Source: an uncultured Poribacteria bacterium (lineage in GTDB: Bacteria > Poribacteria > WGA-4E > WGA-3G). Taken from it: a stretch of 64,000 nucleotides of DNA. Positions within the stretch are counted from its first letter, which is position 1. Each line of letters starts with the position of its first letter. The stretch is from contig OX639973.1 in NCBI GenBank assembly GCA_951828385.1, positions 186,001-250,000 on the forward strand, in the 5' to 3' direction. Below the pieces are notes generated by a model that saw only the letters and a list, made by a program, of their open reading frames with translations, was not told the origin of the DNA and ran no database searches. The position numbers and the translations under genes were made by a program. Below, piece after piece: positions 17,169 to 26,728 of this stretch.

Positions 17169-18484
17169 AGCAACTTACAGGTCTATTCTTTGTCCTATTT
17201 GCCGTAGTGGTGATGCAGACACCATTCGTGGGTGCCGACGAATGGTCCCAATGGCGCGGCGAAAATCGCGAAGGTGTTTGGAATGAAACCGGCATCATTG
17301 AAAAATTCGAGGGACCGGAAATCCCGATCCGCTGGCGTGTCCCTATTGGAAGCGGCTATAGCGGCCCCAGCGTCGCTGACGGACGTGTCTATATCACTGA
17401 TCGTCTCGATAAACCGAAACAGGTCGAACGCGTTCACTGCTTCGATTGGGAAACCGGGGACCAAATTTGGTCTTACACCTACGATGCCGTGTACAAAATC
17501 GACTATACCGCAGGCCCCCGTGCGAATGTTACTGTCCATGACGGACTCGCTTACGCCTTAGGCGCGATGGGACATCTGCACTGTTTTGACGCTGCTACCG
17601 GTGAGGTCGTCTGGAAAAGAGATCTCAATGCCGAATATAACATTAATATGCCGATCTGGGGGATCGCTTGCGCGCCTATTGTTGAGGCAGAAAACCTCAT
17701 CGTTCAAATCGGCGGTAAACCTGATGCCTGTATCGTTGCATTTGACCGGAAAACCGGTGAGGAAAAATGGAAAGCTTTGGACGATAACGCCTCTTATTCC
17801 GCGCCTATTGTCATCACACAGGCAGGCAAACGCGTCTTAATCTGCTGGACGGGTGCTAACATCGCCGCACTTGATCCACAAACGGGAGCCGTACACTGGC
17901 TCTATTCGTTCCCATCGGAAAGTTTTGAGATCGCTATCGCTACCCCTATTGTCAATCAGAATGAATTGTTCGTTACCGAGTTCCGACAAGGCTCTCTGCT
18001 CCTGAAATTGTCACCGGATGAATTAAAAGCGGAACGTATTTGGCATCGCAAGGGAAAAAACGAACAGAACACCGATGCTCTTCAGACGACAATGGCAACG
18101 CCCGTCCGAATAGGCGATTACATTTACGGCGTGGACAGTTATGGGGAACTCCGGTGTCTCGATGCCCGAAACGGCGATCGGATTTGGGAAGACCTCTCCG
18201 CTGTTCGGAAAGCGCGTTGGAGCAACATTCATTTCGTCACGCACCCAGTTGCAGCAGATAACAGGGTCTGGATGTTCAATGAGCACGGCGAACTCCTCAT
18301 CACGGACCTCTCGCCTGAAGGGCTTAATATTATCAGTCGTGCCAAGTTAATCGAACCCACGCGCGACCAATTGAACCGCAGAGGCGGCGTTACATGGTCA
18401 CACCCGGCATTTGCCTATAAACACGTCTTTGCGAGAAATGACCAAGAACTCGTTTGTGCAAACTTAGCAAAAAACGAAAAATAA
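17165..18484 (+). CDS. Secreted PQQ-like beta-propeller protein 1
   Basis: A 439-residue exported protein: signal peptide (LFFVLFAVVVMQTPFVGA), then WSQWRGENREGVWNETG, the N-terminal block common in planctomycete- and poribacteria-type PQQ-repeat proteins. At least five propeller blades are visible by their 'G...W' ends (TGDQIWSYTY, TGEVVWKRDL, TGEEKWKAL, TGAVHWLYSF, NGDRIWEDL). No residues for PQQ or haem binding stand out, so it is more likely a structural or substrate-binding propeller than a quinoprotein dehydrogenase. Coupled to the DHH-like gene by a 4-base overlap; a second propeller gene lies 3 kb downstream. Confidence 0.88.
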   Translation: MKQLTGLFFVLFAVVVMQTPFVGADEWSQWRGENREGVWNETGIIEKFEGPEIPIRWRVPIGSGYSGPSVADGRVYITDRLDKPKQVERVHCFDWETGDQIWSYTYDAVYKIDYTAGPRANVTVHDGLAYALGAMGHLHCFDAATGEVVWKRDLNAEYNINMPIWGIACAPIVEAENLIVQIGGKPDACIVAFDRKTGEEKWKALDDNASYSAPIVITQAGKRVLICWTGANIAALDPQTGAVHWLYSFPSESFEIAIATPIVNQNELFVTEFRQGSLLLKLSPDELKAERIWHRKGKNEQNTDALQTTMATPVRIGDYIYGVDSYGELRCLDARNGDRIWEDLSAVRKARWSNIHFVTHPVAADNRVWMFNEHGELLITDLSPEGLNIISRAKLIEPTRDQLNRRGGVTWSHPAFAYKHVFARNDQELVCANLAKNEK

Positions 18485-18508
18485 AAGAAACCCACGGAGG
18501 CTAAAATA

Positions 18509-21502
18509 TTGGAAACGATCCGGATGCCGGAGGTAGATTTACGTCCCGGCGAACAACTCCACGGCTTTGAGGTAAAAGCCGTCACACCTATCGACGAATT
18601 ACGCGCAGTGACAATCGAATTGGCGCACCAACATAGCGGTGCACGTCTGCTACATCTCTATACAGAGGATACCGAGAATCTCTTCTCTATTAATTTCCCA
18701 ACTCCGCCATCAGACGATACCGGCGTACCCCATATCCTTGAACACGCGGTCTTAGCAGGTTCACATAAATTTCCGGTGAAAGAGCCATTCTTTGAGATGA
18801 TTAAAATGAGCATGGCGACGTTTATCAACGCCATGACAAGCGCCGATTTTACCTGCTACCCCGTCTCAAGCAACGTCAAAAAAGACCTCTTCAACTTGGC
18901 AGAAGTCTACTTTGACGCCGTCTTCCATCCCTTATTGACAGAAAACACCTTCAAACGCGAGGGACATCATCTCGCACCCGCGGATCCTGATGATCCGACA
19001 GGCGACCTAAAGATAACAGGCATCGTCTATAACGAGATGAAAGGCGCGTTCTCGGACCCAGAGGCTCGGTTATACCGTTCCATGTCCTGTCAACTTCTCC
19101 CTGATACACTTTACGCCTGCGAATCCGGCGGCGATCCGGTTGCCATACCGGACTTGACTTACGCACAACTCAAAGGGTTCCACGAAACCTATTATCACCC
19201 AAGCAACGGCTATTTCATTCTCTACGGCGATATTCCAACGAGTGATTATCTCGCCTTTCTCGCCGATAAGTTGGATAATATTCCGAAGAATGCTGCGAGT
19301 ACCGCCCTACGTCCATTGCGACCGGAGGTTACACACCAACCGAAGTGGGATGCACCCCGGCTTGTAACGGATACCTATCCTGTTGGTGCAGATGAACCGC
19401 TCACGGAAAAGACGTATCTCATGCTCAGTTGGCTTATCGGAGACGCGACCCATCCAGAAGAGATAGTCTTAGGTCAAATTTTGAGTCTCATTCTGCTCGG
19501 AAATGAAGCCGCACCCCTTCGTAAAGCGATTGTTGATTCCAAACTCGGTACCGACATCGCCTTCGCCAGTGCCAGCTCTATCGGACCCGCAGCCACTTTT
19601 TACATCGCTCTCAAAGGGAGTGAGGCTGATCGTATCGAAGCGTTCACGCAACTGGTCACTGACACTCTCACACAGGTTGCAGATTCAGAGATTGATAGCG
19701 AAAGAGTGGAAGCGGCATTCCAACAAGCAACTTACCACTATCAAGAAGTCGCGTCAATGTTCCCGCTCCGCATGCTCTATCGCGTTATCGAAGGTTGGAT
19801 CTATGAAAAAGATTCGGACACTTTCCTAAAGATGGGGAAAACGCTCACAGATGTACGTCAACAGTGGCTGGAAAATCCATCAATTTTCAACAACTTTATC
19901 CGTGAGAGATTCGTCGAGAATCCACATCGCCTAACCAATATTCTATCCCCTGATCGGGATATGCAGGCGAAAGCGGATGCTGAACTCGTCGAACGGATGA
20001 AAGAGACGCGGGCACAATTGACGGACGAAGAAGTCCAACGCATTGCTGCCGATGCCGCGGAACTGGAACGTCTCAATGGCGTACCCAATCCGCCAGAAGC
20101 ACTCGCGAAACTGCCACAACTCCAAGTCAGTGATCTCCCTGAAAAACCGAAACATATTCCCACAACGGTTGAGAAGGTCGGTGGACAGGTGCTGCTCCGC
20201 AACGATGTCTTTGCCAACGGTATTAACTACCTTGTGCTGAACTTCAACTTACAAGGACTACCACAGCATCTCTGGAGCTATATACCCAGATACGCTGAAG
20301 TTATTGGTAAACTCGGTGCTGCGGATATGACTTACGAAGAGATGGCACAGCGGAAATCAGCAGCTACCGGCGGAATCGGATGCTCACCGTGGTTTTCTAC
20401 ACACGCGCTTGATCCCAAGCGTTCGATGCAGAGCATGTCGTTTCGCCTTAAAGCACTTGATGACAAAATAGATGCCGCACTGGATGTCCTGCATGATCTG
20501 CTTTTCGCTGTGAACCCGCGCGACACGGAACGTCTACGAGACGTACTGGTTCAAGCCGTTGCGGAATATCAGACAGAGATGATTCATGACGGCTCAAGCA
20601 CAGCGGTTCACCACGCTTCACGTGGACTCTCGTCGAACGCACATCTCGCTGAGATAATCTATGGATTGCCACAACTCCGTACCAGTGAAGTGCTTCTCAA
20701 CAGTTTTGACGAACTTAACACCGATCTTATAGGTCATATAGAAGGGGTTCGCGATTTCCTGCTAACACGTGGACGTGTCACCGCCAGTTTCACCGGTTCG
20801 GATACCGCTTTTGAAACGACGCGAACTAAACTTAGTGAGTGGCTTGACGCGATGCGGGACGAACCTGTCATTTCAGAAGCGATTGCGTTCCAGCAGTTTG
20901 ACACACCACCGAGAGAGGGATTGGCGGGTCCCATTCAGATTGCGCACTGCGCACACGTAATGCCGGCACCGCACTATTCGCATCCGGATTCAACACTGCT
21001 GACGATTGGAGCGCATCTCATTCGACTCGATTATATACTGAGTGAAATCCGTTTTAAAGGGAATGCTTACGGCGCGAGGTTCAGTTATAGTCCTTATGAT
21101 GCTGTGTTGTGTCAAGCCTCGTATCGCGACCCACACGTCGCTCGCACAATCAACGTTTTCGAGCAGACGGTTGACTATGTTAAACAGATGGAATGGTCAC
21201 AGGTAGACATAGACCGTGCGATTATCGCGACAGCAAAAGATGGCGAGAAACCGATCCGTCCAAGTCAAGCCGCGAGCAGCGCACTCAGTCAACACCTCGT
21301 CGGACAGACGCGCGAGATGCGGGAGGAACGCTACGCACAGCTCCGCCAAGCAACCCCGACTGAGGTAAAACGGGCACTCCTTCAACTCTTGGAGGAAAAC
21401 AGCGATAAAGCCGCAGTCTGTGCCGTTTCCAGTCGCGAAAAATTGGAAGCCGCAAACGCCGAATTAGCACAACCCTTGGTCATTGAGGACATTTTAAGTT
21501 AA
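18509..21502 (+). CDS. M16C family metallopeptidase (presequence-protease type)
   Basis: A 997-residue zinc peptidase of the PreP/falcilysin group. The inverted zinc motif HxxEH is HILEH at 75-79, and the third ligand is the Glu of VYNEMKGAF at 177, in the usual spacing. The KEPFFEMIKMSMATFINAMTS block after the motif is diagnostic of M16C. Full-length enzymes have four homologous domains, of which only the first carries zinc; the size fits. It starts at TTG with GGAGG 8 bases before. PreP enzymes degrade short unfolded peptides; no signal peptide is seen, so it acts in the cytosol. Confidence 0.95.
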   Translation: METIRMPEVDLRPGEQLHGFEVKAVTPIDELRAVTIELAHQHSGARLLHLYTEDTENLFSINFPTPPSDDTGVPHILEHAVLAGSHKFPVKEPFFEMIKMSMATFINAMTSADFTCYPVSSNVKKDLFNLAEVYFDAVFHPLLTENTFKREGHHLAPADPDDPTGDLKITGIVYNEMKGAFSDPEARLYRSMSCQLLPDTLYACESGGDPVAIPDLTYAQLKGFHETYYHPSNGYFILYGDIPTSDYLAFLADKLDNIPKNAASTALRPLRPEVTHQPKWDAPRLVTDTYPVGADEPLTEKTYLMLSWLIGDATHPEEIVLGQILSLILLGNEAAPLRKAIVDSKLGTDIAFASASSIGPAATFYIALKGSEADRIEAFTQLVTDTLTQVADSEIDSERVEAAFQQATYHYQEVASMFPLRMLYRVIEGWIYEKDSDTFLKMGKTLTDVRQQWLENPSIFNNFIRERFVENPHRLTNILSPDRDMQAKADAELVERMKETRAQLTDEEVQRIAADAAELERLNGVPNPPEALAKLPQLQVSDLPEKPKHIPTTVEKVGGQVLLRNDVFANGINYLVLNFNLQGLPQHLWSYIPRYAEVIGKLGAADMTYEEMAQRKSAATGGIGCSPWFSTHALDPKRSMQSMSFRLKALDDKIDAALDVLHDLLFAVNPRDTERLRDVLVQAVAEYQTEMIHDGSSTAVHHASRGLSSNAHLAEIIYGLPQLRTSEVLLNSFDELNTDLIGHIEGVRDFLLTRGRVTASFTGSDTAFETTRTKLSEWLDAMRDEPVISEAIAFQQFDTPPREGLAGPIQIAHCAHVMPAPHYSHPDSTLLTIGAHLIRLDYILSEIRFKGNAYGARFSYSPYDAVLCQASYRDPHVARTINVFEQTVDYVKQMEWSQVDIDRAIIATAKDGEKPIRPSQAASSALSQHLVGQTREMREERYAQLRQATPTEVKRALLQLLEENSDKAAVCAVSSREKLEAANAELAQPLVIEDILS

Positions 21503-21526
21503 ATCTGTTTGGACACACTCTTCCGC

Positions 21527-21550
21527 GGTAGGGAGTTAAAACGCCCTACC
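21527..21550. repeat. Intergenic hairpin GGTAGGG/CCCTACC
   Basis: Seven-base arms around a 10-base loop between the M16C peptidase and the second propeller gene. It could slow transcription, but no T-run follows; the loop centre AGTTAAAACG suggests a repeat-family element. Confidence 0.4.
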
Positions 21551-21579
21551 CTTACAATAAAAATTGAAAGGAACTCAAG

Positions 21580-22923
21580 ATGAAAAGAATCGCAATTTTG
21601 ACAATCTGTATCTTTGCTTTAGCAGCGGTGGCGACAATTGCATCACAACCAGAAGGTTTTGAGAAAAACTGGCATCACTGGCGCGGTCCGCATGCAACCG
21701 GCACCGCGATCAATGCTGATCCGCCTACCACTTGGAGCGAAAACAACAACATCCGCTGGAAAGTGGCTATCCCCGGGACAGGACACGCCGCACCTATTAT
21801 CTGGGAAGATAAAATCTTCATCCAGACTGCAATCAAAGTTGAAGCCCCCAAAGAAGAACCCGAACAGAAAGCAGATGACGGTAATCCATTCAGCGGCTTC
21901 TTCCAAGAGAGACGCGGTGGGTCCGCAGACACCTATAAGTTTGATCTAATCGCGTTTAACCGAAGCAACGGAGACATCCTCTGGCAAAAGACCCTTAAAG
22001 AAATCGCACCGCACGAAGGCACGCATCAAGATGCTACCTTCGCCTCTAATTCGCCGGTTACCGATGGGGAACATGTCTACGCCTATTTCGGTTCACGCGG
22101 ACTCTACTGCGTGGATATGATGGGCAATGTGAAGTGGGAAAAATACATCGGAGAGATGTTCAAGAGAAACACATTCGGCGAGGGGAGTTCCCCTGCCCTC
22201 TACGGCGATACGCTCGTTATTGTGCAGGACCACGAGGGTGATTCCTTCATCACTGCTCTCGATAAGCGGACAGGTGATGTACTCTGGAAAACCGCCCGAG
22301 ATGAACGGACAACTTGGTCTTCTCCTATTGTTGTTGAGTACAACGGAAAAGCACAAGTAGTTACCACAGGCACAAATCGCGTCCGTAGCTACGATTTGGC
22401 AACCGGCGAACTCGTATGGGACGGCGACGGCTTGACAGCTAACAGTATCCCTTCACCTGTTGCTGCTGGTGAGTACGTTTACCTCATGAGTGGATTCCGA
22501 GGCAGCGACTTGAAAGCGATTCATCTCGCACAAGCAACAGGCGATATTACCGATTCTGAAGCGATTGTCTGGCGACATAATCGCAATACGCCTTATGTGC
22601 CATCCCCGCTCCTTTATAAGGATACGATCTATTTTTTGAAAAGTAACGACGGTATCCTCTCTGCCTTCAATATCACGGGTGTATCACTCTATGGACCCGA
22701 ACGGTTGCAAGGGGTCTCCGGGGTTTATGCCTCAATCGTCGGTGCGGCGGATCGCATTTATATCGCTGGCCGAAACGGCACCACCAATGTTATCCAATAC
22801 GGGTCCCAATTCAAAGTTTTAGCAGAAAATAAATTGGATGACAGTTTCAACGCATCGCCCGCGATTGTGGGTTCGGAGTTGTACCTCCGTGGTATGCGTC
22901 ATCTCTACTGCATCGCAGAATAA
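21580..22923 (+). CDS. Secreted PQQ-like beta-propeller protein 2
   Basis: A 447-residue exported protein with signal peptide (IAILTICIFALAAVATIAS) and the start block NWHHWRGPHATGTAINADPPTTWSENNNIRWK, the same opening as in the first propeller protein of this window. Blades end in NGDILWQKTL, TGDVLWKTAR, TGELVWDGDG. A Pro/Glu/Lys-rich insert (EAPKEEPEQKADDGNPFSGFF) interrupts the first blade. Related proteins are abundant in marine and sponge-associated phyla, often without known ligand. Good GGAACTCAAG precedes the ATG. Confidence 0.88.
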   Translation: MKRIAILTICIFALAAVATIASQPEGFEKNWHHWRGPHATGTAINADPPTTWSENNNIRWKVAIPGTGHAAPIIWEDKIFIQTAIKVEAPKEEPEQKADDGNPFSGFFQERRGGSADTYKFDLIAFNRSNGDILWQKTLKEIAPHEGTHQDATFASNSPVTDGEHVYAYFGSRGLYCVDMMGNVKWEKYIGEMFKRNTFGEGSSPALYGDTLVIVQDHEGDSFITALDKRTGDVLWKTARDERTTWSSPIVVEYNGKAQVVTTGTNRVRSYDLATGELVWDGDGLTANSIPSPVAAGEYVYLMSGFRGSDLKAIHLAQATGDITDSEAIVWRHNRNTPYVPSPLLYKDTIYFLKSNDGILSAFNITGVSLYGPERLQGVSGVYASIVGAADRIYIAGRNGTTNVIQYGSQFKVLAENKLDDSFNASPAIVGSELYLRGMRHLYCIAE

Positions 22924-22952
22924 ATAGTTATCAGTTAATAGTTGTCAGTCTT

Positions 22953-22994
22953 CAGTTAAGAGGTTTTCGTTTAACAAGGTCTCCCTCTTAACTG
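22953..22994. terminator. Inverted repeat between convergent genes, made of the dispersed repeat
   Basis: CAGTTAAGAGG and CCTCTTAACTG form an 11-bp perfect stem around a 20-base loop with TTTT and CAAGG, between the convergent propeller and SDR genes. Both arms extend into copies of the TGACAACTGATAACTG repeat that recurs across the window, arranged head to head. It probably serves as a two-way terminator. Confidence 0.5.
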
Positions 22995-23020
22995 ATAACT
23001 GTTAACTGACAACTAACTAT

Positions 23021-23767
23021 CTAATACGTTGCTCTTCCGCCGCTGACATCATAGCATTGCCCCGTGACAAAACTTGCTTCATCTGACGCTAAGAAATTCA
23101 CGACAGCTGCAACTTCCTCCGGTTTTCCAACGCGACCCAACGGAATTTTGCCGACCATATAGTCAATTGTAGACTGCGCCATACCCTCCAAAATTGGTGT
23201 TTGAATCACCGCAGGCGATACGGCGTTCACGCGGATGTTATAATCCGTCACCTCTTTCGCAAGTGCTTTCGTCAAACAGATAACCCCCGCCTTAGATACA
23301 GAATACGGGATGAGCGTCGGATTTCCTTCTTTGCCAGCGATGGAGGCGATATTCACAATCCGACCGTAATCCTGCGCGATCATCGGCGCAATCACCGCCT
23401 TACAACACAGAAAAACACCCGTCAGGTTTACACCGATCACGGCATCCCAATCGGCATCTTCCAGGTCGGTTAATGGCAAGGTCCGTCCCGCAATTCCGGC
23501 GTTGTTGACGAGAATATCAACGCGACCGAAGGTTGAAATCACCTTTTCGACTGCAGCGTTGACATCCGCGGACTGCGAAACATCCGCTTGAACGGGCAAT
23601 CCTTTGCGTCCGATACTTTCAATTGCCTGTGCCACTGCTTCAGCTGCCGCCATGTTTAAATCCATGATAGCCACATTCGCGCCTGCGTTCGCCAACCTCA
23701 GCGCAATCGCTTTACCGATACCTTGGCCCGCCCCTGTCACAATCGCAATCTTATCCGTTAGGTTCAT
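23021..23767 (-). CDS. SDR family oxidoreductase (FabG-like)
   Basis: A 248-residue classical short-chain dehydrogenase. Cofactor motif TGAGQGIG at 11-18, NNAG at 88-91, and the catalytic Ser142, Tyr155 and Lys159 (SIAGKEGNP, then YSVSK) are all in place. Asp36 (IMDLN) after the second strand favours NAD(H). The C-terminus SGGRATY is typical of 3-oxoacyl-ACP reductase-like or sugar/polyol dehydrogenases; a role in fatty-acid synthesis is unlikely because no fab genes are near. It follows the four-repeat protein on the same strand with ~100 bases between, in which a short frame lies. Confidence 0.93.
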   Translation of the reverse strand: MNLTDKIAIVTGAGQGIGKAIALRLANAGANVAIMDLNMAAAEAVAQAIESIGRKGLPVQADVSQSADVNAAVEKVISTFGRVDILVNNAGIAGRTLPLTDLEDADWDAVIGVNLTGVFLCCKAVIAPMIAQDYGRIVNIASIAGKEGNPTLIPYSVSKAGVICLTKALAKEVTDYNIRVNAVSPAVIQTPILEGMAQSTIDYMVGKIPLGRVGKPEEVAAVVNFLASDEASFVTGQCYDVSGGRATY

Positions 23768-23891
23768 TAAAATCCCTCCTCTGTTCCAAAAAATCGTCTA
23801 ATTCAATTCCAAAAGCGTCCGCGATGCGATTCACGTAGTTGAAAAAACCGTCTGGATCCAGACCATTTTTACTCTCCAATGACGATTCCAT
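23751..23891 (-). CDS. Possible 46-residue protein with an acyl-carrier-like helix
   Basis: A short frame bridging the gap between the four-repeat gene (23-base overlap) and the SDR (17-base overlap). The segment FFNYVNRIADAFGIELDDF looks like the third helix of carrier-protein domains ('...l..ieeeFgIeipdd'), but there is no Ser-containing DSL motif, so it is not a working carrier. The ribosome site is weak. It may be a decayed fragment or a chance frame; kept because it fills the gap exactly. Confidence 0.3.
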   Translation of the reverse strand: MESSLESKNGLDPDGFFNYVNRIADAFGIELDDFLEQRRDFNEPNG

Positions 23892-25095
23892 ATTCGCCCA
23901 CCACAGCACCTTTATGTCCGCTCTGGTAGTGGAGATGGCGTTCACCGACAATCGGTTGTGAACTTTGTGCCTCAACCGAACCGCGCACGTTCCCCATCGC
24001 GCCTTCATCTACATCGGCACAACAGAACGGTTTAATCCGCCGATGTATTTGCCTGCGGATATCTCCTTTTTTGTTACGGACAATGATGTTTACAAGTGCA
24101 TCATCCTCTCCGACGTTAAGGAAACGGAACCAGTCTTTCGCGCCGCTTGCCACCTCTGGGAAAAACAGCCGAATTCCGACGTGTCCGCCTTCCTCTGATG
24201 CGCCAGGTAGGTCAACGATAGCCGTCCCACTGTGCATGTGCCGTTCCGCAACGATGGGTTGATCAGACCGTACCAAAACGGAAGATTTGATTTTTATATC
24301 TTCCATCTTCGGCATCCAACATTCAAAAGGATCTAATTCGCGCTGCATCGTATTTACAGGTTTGCCGGTTCCATCTTCATGTGCAATCAGTGTAACCTCA
24401 CCGCTTTCTTTACCGACATTGACGATGATCGCCCAGTCCCGCCACGCCGGTCCCGTTTCTGGAAAATAGAGCGTGCGCGGCGCATCCGTAATCACCTGGC
24501 CGTATTGCCCGACACACGTCTTTCCACCCTGATAGTGGAGATGCCGTTCACCGACAATCGGTTGTGTACTTTGTACCTCAAGCGTGCCGGCGACATTCCC
24601 CATTATCCCTTCATTGATGTCCCAACAGCACTGCGGTCTGATTCTGTGATGGTGCTGCCTTATAGTATGACCGCGTCTGTTCCGGACGATGATGTTTACC
24701 AACGCATCTGCCTCGCCGACGTTGAGAAACCGGAACCAGTCATGTGCACCAGGAACCAATTCTGGGAAAAATAAGCGTAACCCCACCGTCTCGTACTCCT
24801 CTGCAGCGCCAACGAAATCAAGGATGTTCGGATCCTTGTGCATGTGCCGTTCGGCGACAATCGGCTGATCCGCACTAAACTGCATTGAAGAATTCTGTTT
24901 AATCGCCTCAACGTTCGGGGTCCAGCATTCAAAAGGACTTATCTCTTTCTCATCTGACCAAGTCGGTTGTCCATTGCCTGCATGTCGGGCTATTATATTC
25001 ACGCGAGTCTCTTCTGTCCCCACGTTAATAACTTGTACCCAATCTTCCCACTGGGGACCTACTTCTGGAAAATAAAGCGTTGTTGCATTTGGCAT
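23869..25095 (-). CDS. Four-repeat protein with QPIV(A/G)ERH motif, function unknown
   Basis: A 408-residue protein made of four units of about 100 residues in an A-B-A-B order. Each unit starts with a 'L(Y/F)FPE' strand, then W-rich 'DW...(L/I)NVG' and 'vNIIvR', and ends with a (D/T/S)QPIV(A/G)ERH(M/L)H block; four such blocks are present. A units (1 and 3) have ECW, B units (2 and 4) have CCWD or CCAD. The pattern looks like beta-sandwich repeats; similar 'PIVAERPMYF' repeats occur in surface proteins of Chloroflexi and Actinobacteria, though here no signal peptide is seen. The repeated His (ERHMH/ERHLH) might bind metal. No family name is known to me. Confidence 0.75.
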   Translation of the reverse strand: MPNATTLYFPEVGPQWEDWVQVINVGTEETRVNIIARHAGNGQPTWSDEKEISPFECWTPNVEAIKQNSSMQFSADQPIVAERHMHKDPNILDFVGAAEEYETVGLRLFFPELVPGAHDWFRFLNVGEADALVNIIVRNRRGHTIRQHHHRIRPQCCWDINEGIMGNVAGTLEVQSTQPIVGERHLHYQGGKTCVGQYGQVITDAPRTLYFPETGPAWRDWAIIVNVGKESGEVTLIAHEDGTGKPVNTMQRELDPFECWMPKMEDIKIKSSVLVRSDQPIVAERHMHSGTAIVDLPGASEEGGHVGIRLFFPEVASGAKDWFRFLNVGEDDALVNIIVRNKKGDIRRQIHRRIKPFCCADVDEGAMGNVRGSVEAQSSQPIVGERHLHYQSGHKGAVVGEYGIVIGE

Positions 25096-25436
25096 CTAAT
25101 TCCTCCTATCTAAATTTATGAAAAATTGTTTCTATTGTAATGTGCGGGACATAAACGCATTTATAAAGCGTACGGATTAACCGTGTATCCTTAATAGCAT
25201 ATATAAACCTACGCCTATTGACAACTGATGACTGACGGAGACCAATGGCTGACGATTGACAACCGCTGCGCTGTTACTATTTTAACTTGCATTTATTTAT
25301 ATTTTCCACTACAATTTCATTCAACCGCATTCAGATGCCTCTAACGTAGGAATGTAGAGACACTAAAGAGGTTTTGGCGGCTAAGACAGCAACCAATGCT
25401 TCTACAATTCTGACAACATTTTGAGGAGGAAATTTA
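25096..25436. other. Gene-free gap with dispersed-repeat copies
   Basis: No gene. The middle carries a TTGACAACTGATGACTGACGG copy of the dispersed repeat and a second partial copy (TGACGATTGACAACC). A weak promoter may lie near the right end before phhB. Confidence 0.45.
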
Positions 25437-25724
25437 ATGGCAGCAAAAAAATTAACAGATGCACAAATCCAAGAAAACCTCGCGCAGGTTGACGGTTGGA
25501 CGATTGAAGATGGTAAACTTCACAAAGAATTCCAATTCGATAACTTCATCACGGCATTCGGTTTCATGACACAACTCGCTTTGGTCGCTGAATCGTTGAA
25601 CCACCACCCCGAATGGTTTAACGTCTATAACCGCGTGACAATCGACTTAACGACCCACGATGCTGGCGGGATCAGCGAACTGGACTTTCAGTGGGCAAAG
25701 CAGGCGGATGCTATTAGCGGTTAA
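25437..25724 (+). CDS. phhB: 4a-hydroxytetrahydrobiopterin dehydratase (pterin-4a-carbinolamine dehydratase)
   Basis: A 95-residue protein of normal length for the family. The active-site signature [24 protein letters not shown] carries the His-His-Pro and the later His that act in dehydration of 4a-hydroxy-tetrahydropterin to the quinonoid form, recycling the cofactor of phenylalanine hydroxylase. No phenylalanine hydroxylase gene is in the window; free-standing copies also occur in bacteria as pterin-related proteins. GAGGAGG precedes the ATG. Confidence 0.95.
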   Translation: MAAKKLTDAQIQENLAQVDGWTIEDGKLHKEFQFDNFITAFGFMTQLALVAESLNHHPEWFNVYNRVTIDLTTHDAGGISELDFQWAKQADAISG

Positions 25725-25755
25725 ATGAATGTCGTCCGTAGGACTGGAGGGACGC

Positions 25756-26703
25756 ATGGATAAACTGAAAGTTTTAATTGGCAGTCGGCAAGCCCCCGAA
25801 ATTGAGGAGATGCTATCAGATGTCCCCACCGGTGTTGAGGTTCGCTTCCTACCGCACGGTGAACCTTTGCGGGATCACATCGCTGATGTTGAGATTCTAT
25901 TTGGACATATCGGCGAAGACGCGATACCGGAGGCGACCGAGTTACGCTGGGTACATCAACCCCATGCAGGTGTTGAGGGATTTATGTACCCCGCTTTCAA
26001 AGATAGTGATGTTATGCTAACCAATTGCCGAGGCTTGTACGGCACCCAGATAGCCGAACACGCCTTCGCCCTACTGTTATCCCTCACCCGCCAGATCCCT
26101 ACACAATTAGAGTTTATGAAGACAAAGCATTGGGAACGCGTGCCGTGTATCGAACTCGCAGGCATGACGATGGGAATTCTTGGGCTTGGGGGTATCGGGA
26201 AGGCGATTGCTGCCCGCGCACGCGCCTTTGAATTTGAGGTTATCGCCGCTGATGCCGAGCCGATTGCTAAACCCAATACCGTCTCAGAACTCTTCGGTTT
26301 GGATGGGTTGATGGCGTTTCTCGCGAAGTCACACATCCTCGTCGTGTGCTGTCCGAGCACCCCCGAAACGCATAAACTCCTGTCGCATGCGCAGTTCAAT
26401 CAGATGCCAGATGATAGTTACGTAGTGAATATTAGTCGAGGTAAGGTTATTGATGAAACCGCACTAATAGCAGCACTTCAGAGCGGAAAATTAGCGGGTG
26501 CCGGATTAGATGTAACTTATACAGAGCCGTGTCCGCCAGAGAACCCGTTGTGGGAACAGCAGAACGTGATCCTAACTTCACACAGTGCAGGTGCCTCGCA
26601 GCACATTCGGAGACGCGCTATGCAGCTCTTTATTGATAACCTACACCGCTATGTGACAGGTGAACCGTTAGTGAATCTCGTTGATAAGGAAAAAGGATAT
26701 TAA
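25756..26703 (+). CDS. D-2-hydroxyacid dehydrogenase family protein
   Basis: A 315-residue NAD-dependent dehydrogenase. The start is the ATG behind CTGGAGGG; an upstream GTG would add nine unsupported residues. The Rossmann motif is GILGLGGIGKAIA, Arg lies in NISRGKVIDE, Glu in YTEPCPPENPLW and the acid-base His in TSHSAGAS, so the catalytic triad is complete. The N-terminal catalytic domain is short. Family members reduce 2-keto acids such as glyoxylate, hydroxypyruvate and phosphoglycerate; the substrate is not evident. It is followed after 25 bases by a Gfo/Idh/MocA gene, probably in one operon. Confidence 0.92.
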   Translation: MDKLKVLIGSRQAPEIEEMLSDVPTGVEVRFLPHGEPLRDHIADVEILFGHIGEDAIPEATELRWVHQPHAGVEGFMYPAFKDSDVMLTNCRGLYGTQIAEHAFALLLSLTRQIPTQLEFMKTKHWERVPCIELAGMTMGILGLGGIGKAIAARARAFEFEVIAADAEPIAKPNTVSELFGLDGLMAFLAKSHILVVCCPSTPETHKLLSHAQFNQMPDDSYVVNISRGKVIDETALIAALQSGKLAGAGLDVTYTEPCPPENPLWEQQNVILTSHSAGASQHIRRRAMQLFIDNLHRYVTGEPLVNLVDKEKGY

Positions 26704-26728
26704 ATTACAACGCAAAGATGGAGGAAAA

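Noticed and set aside
24379-24774. 131-codon plus-strand frame opposite the four-repeat protein
   Set aside because: It mirrors the repeats on the other strand; no ribosome site. The repeats are clear in the minus frame only.
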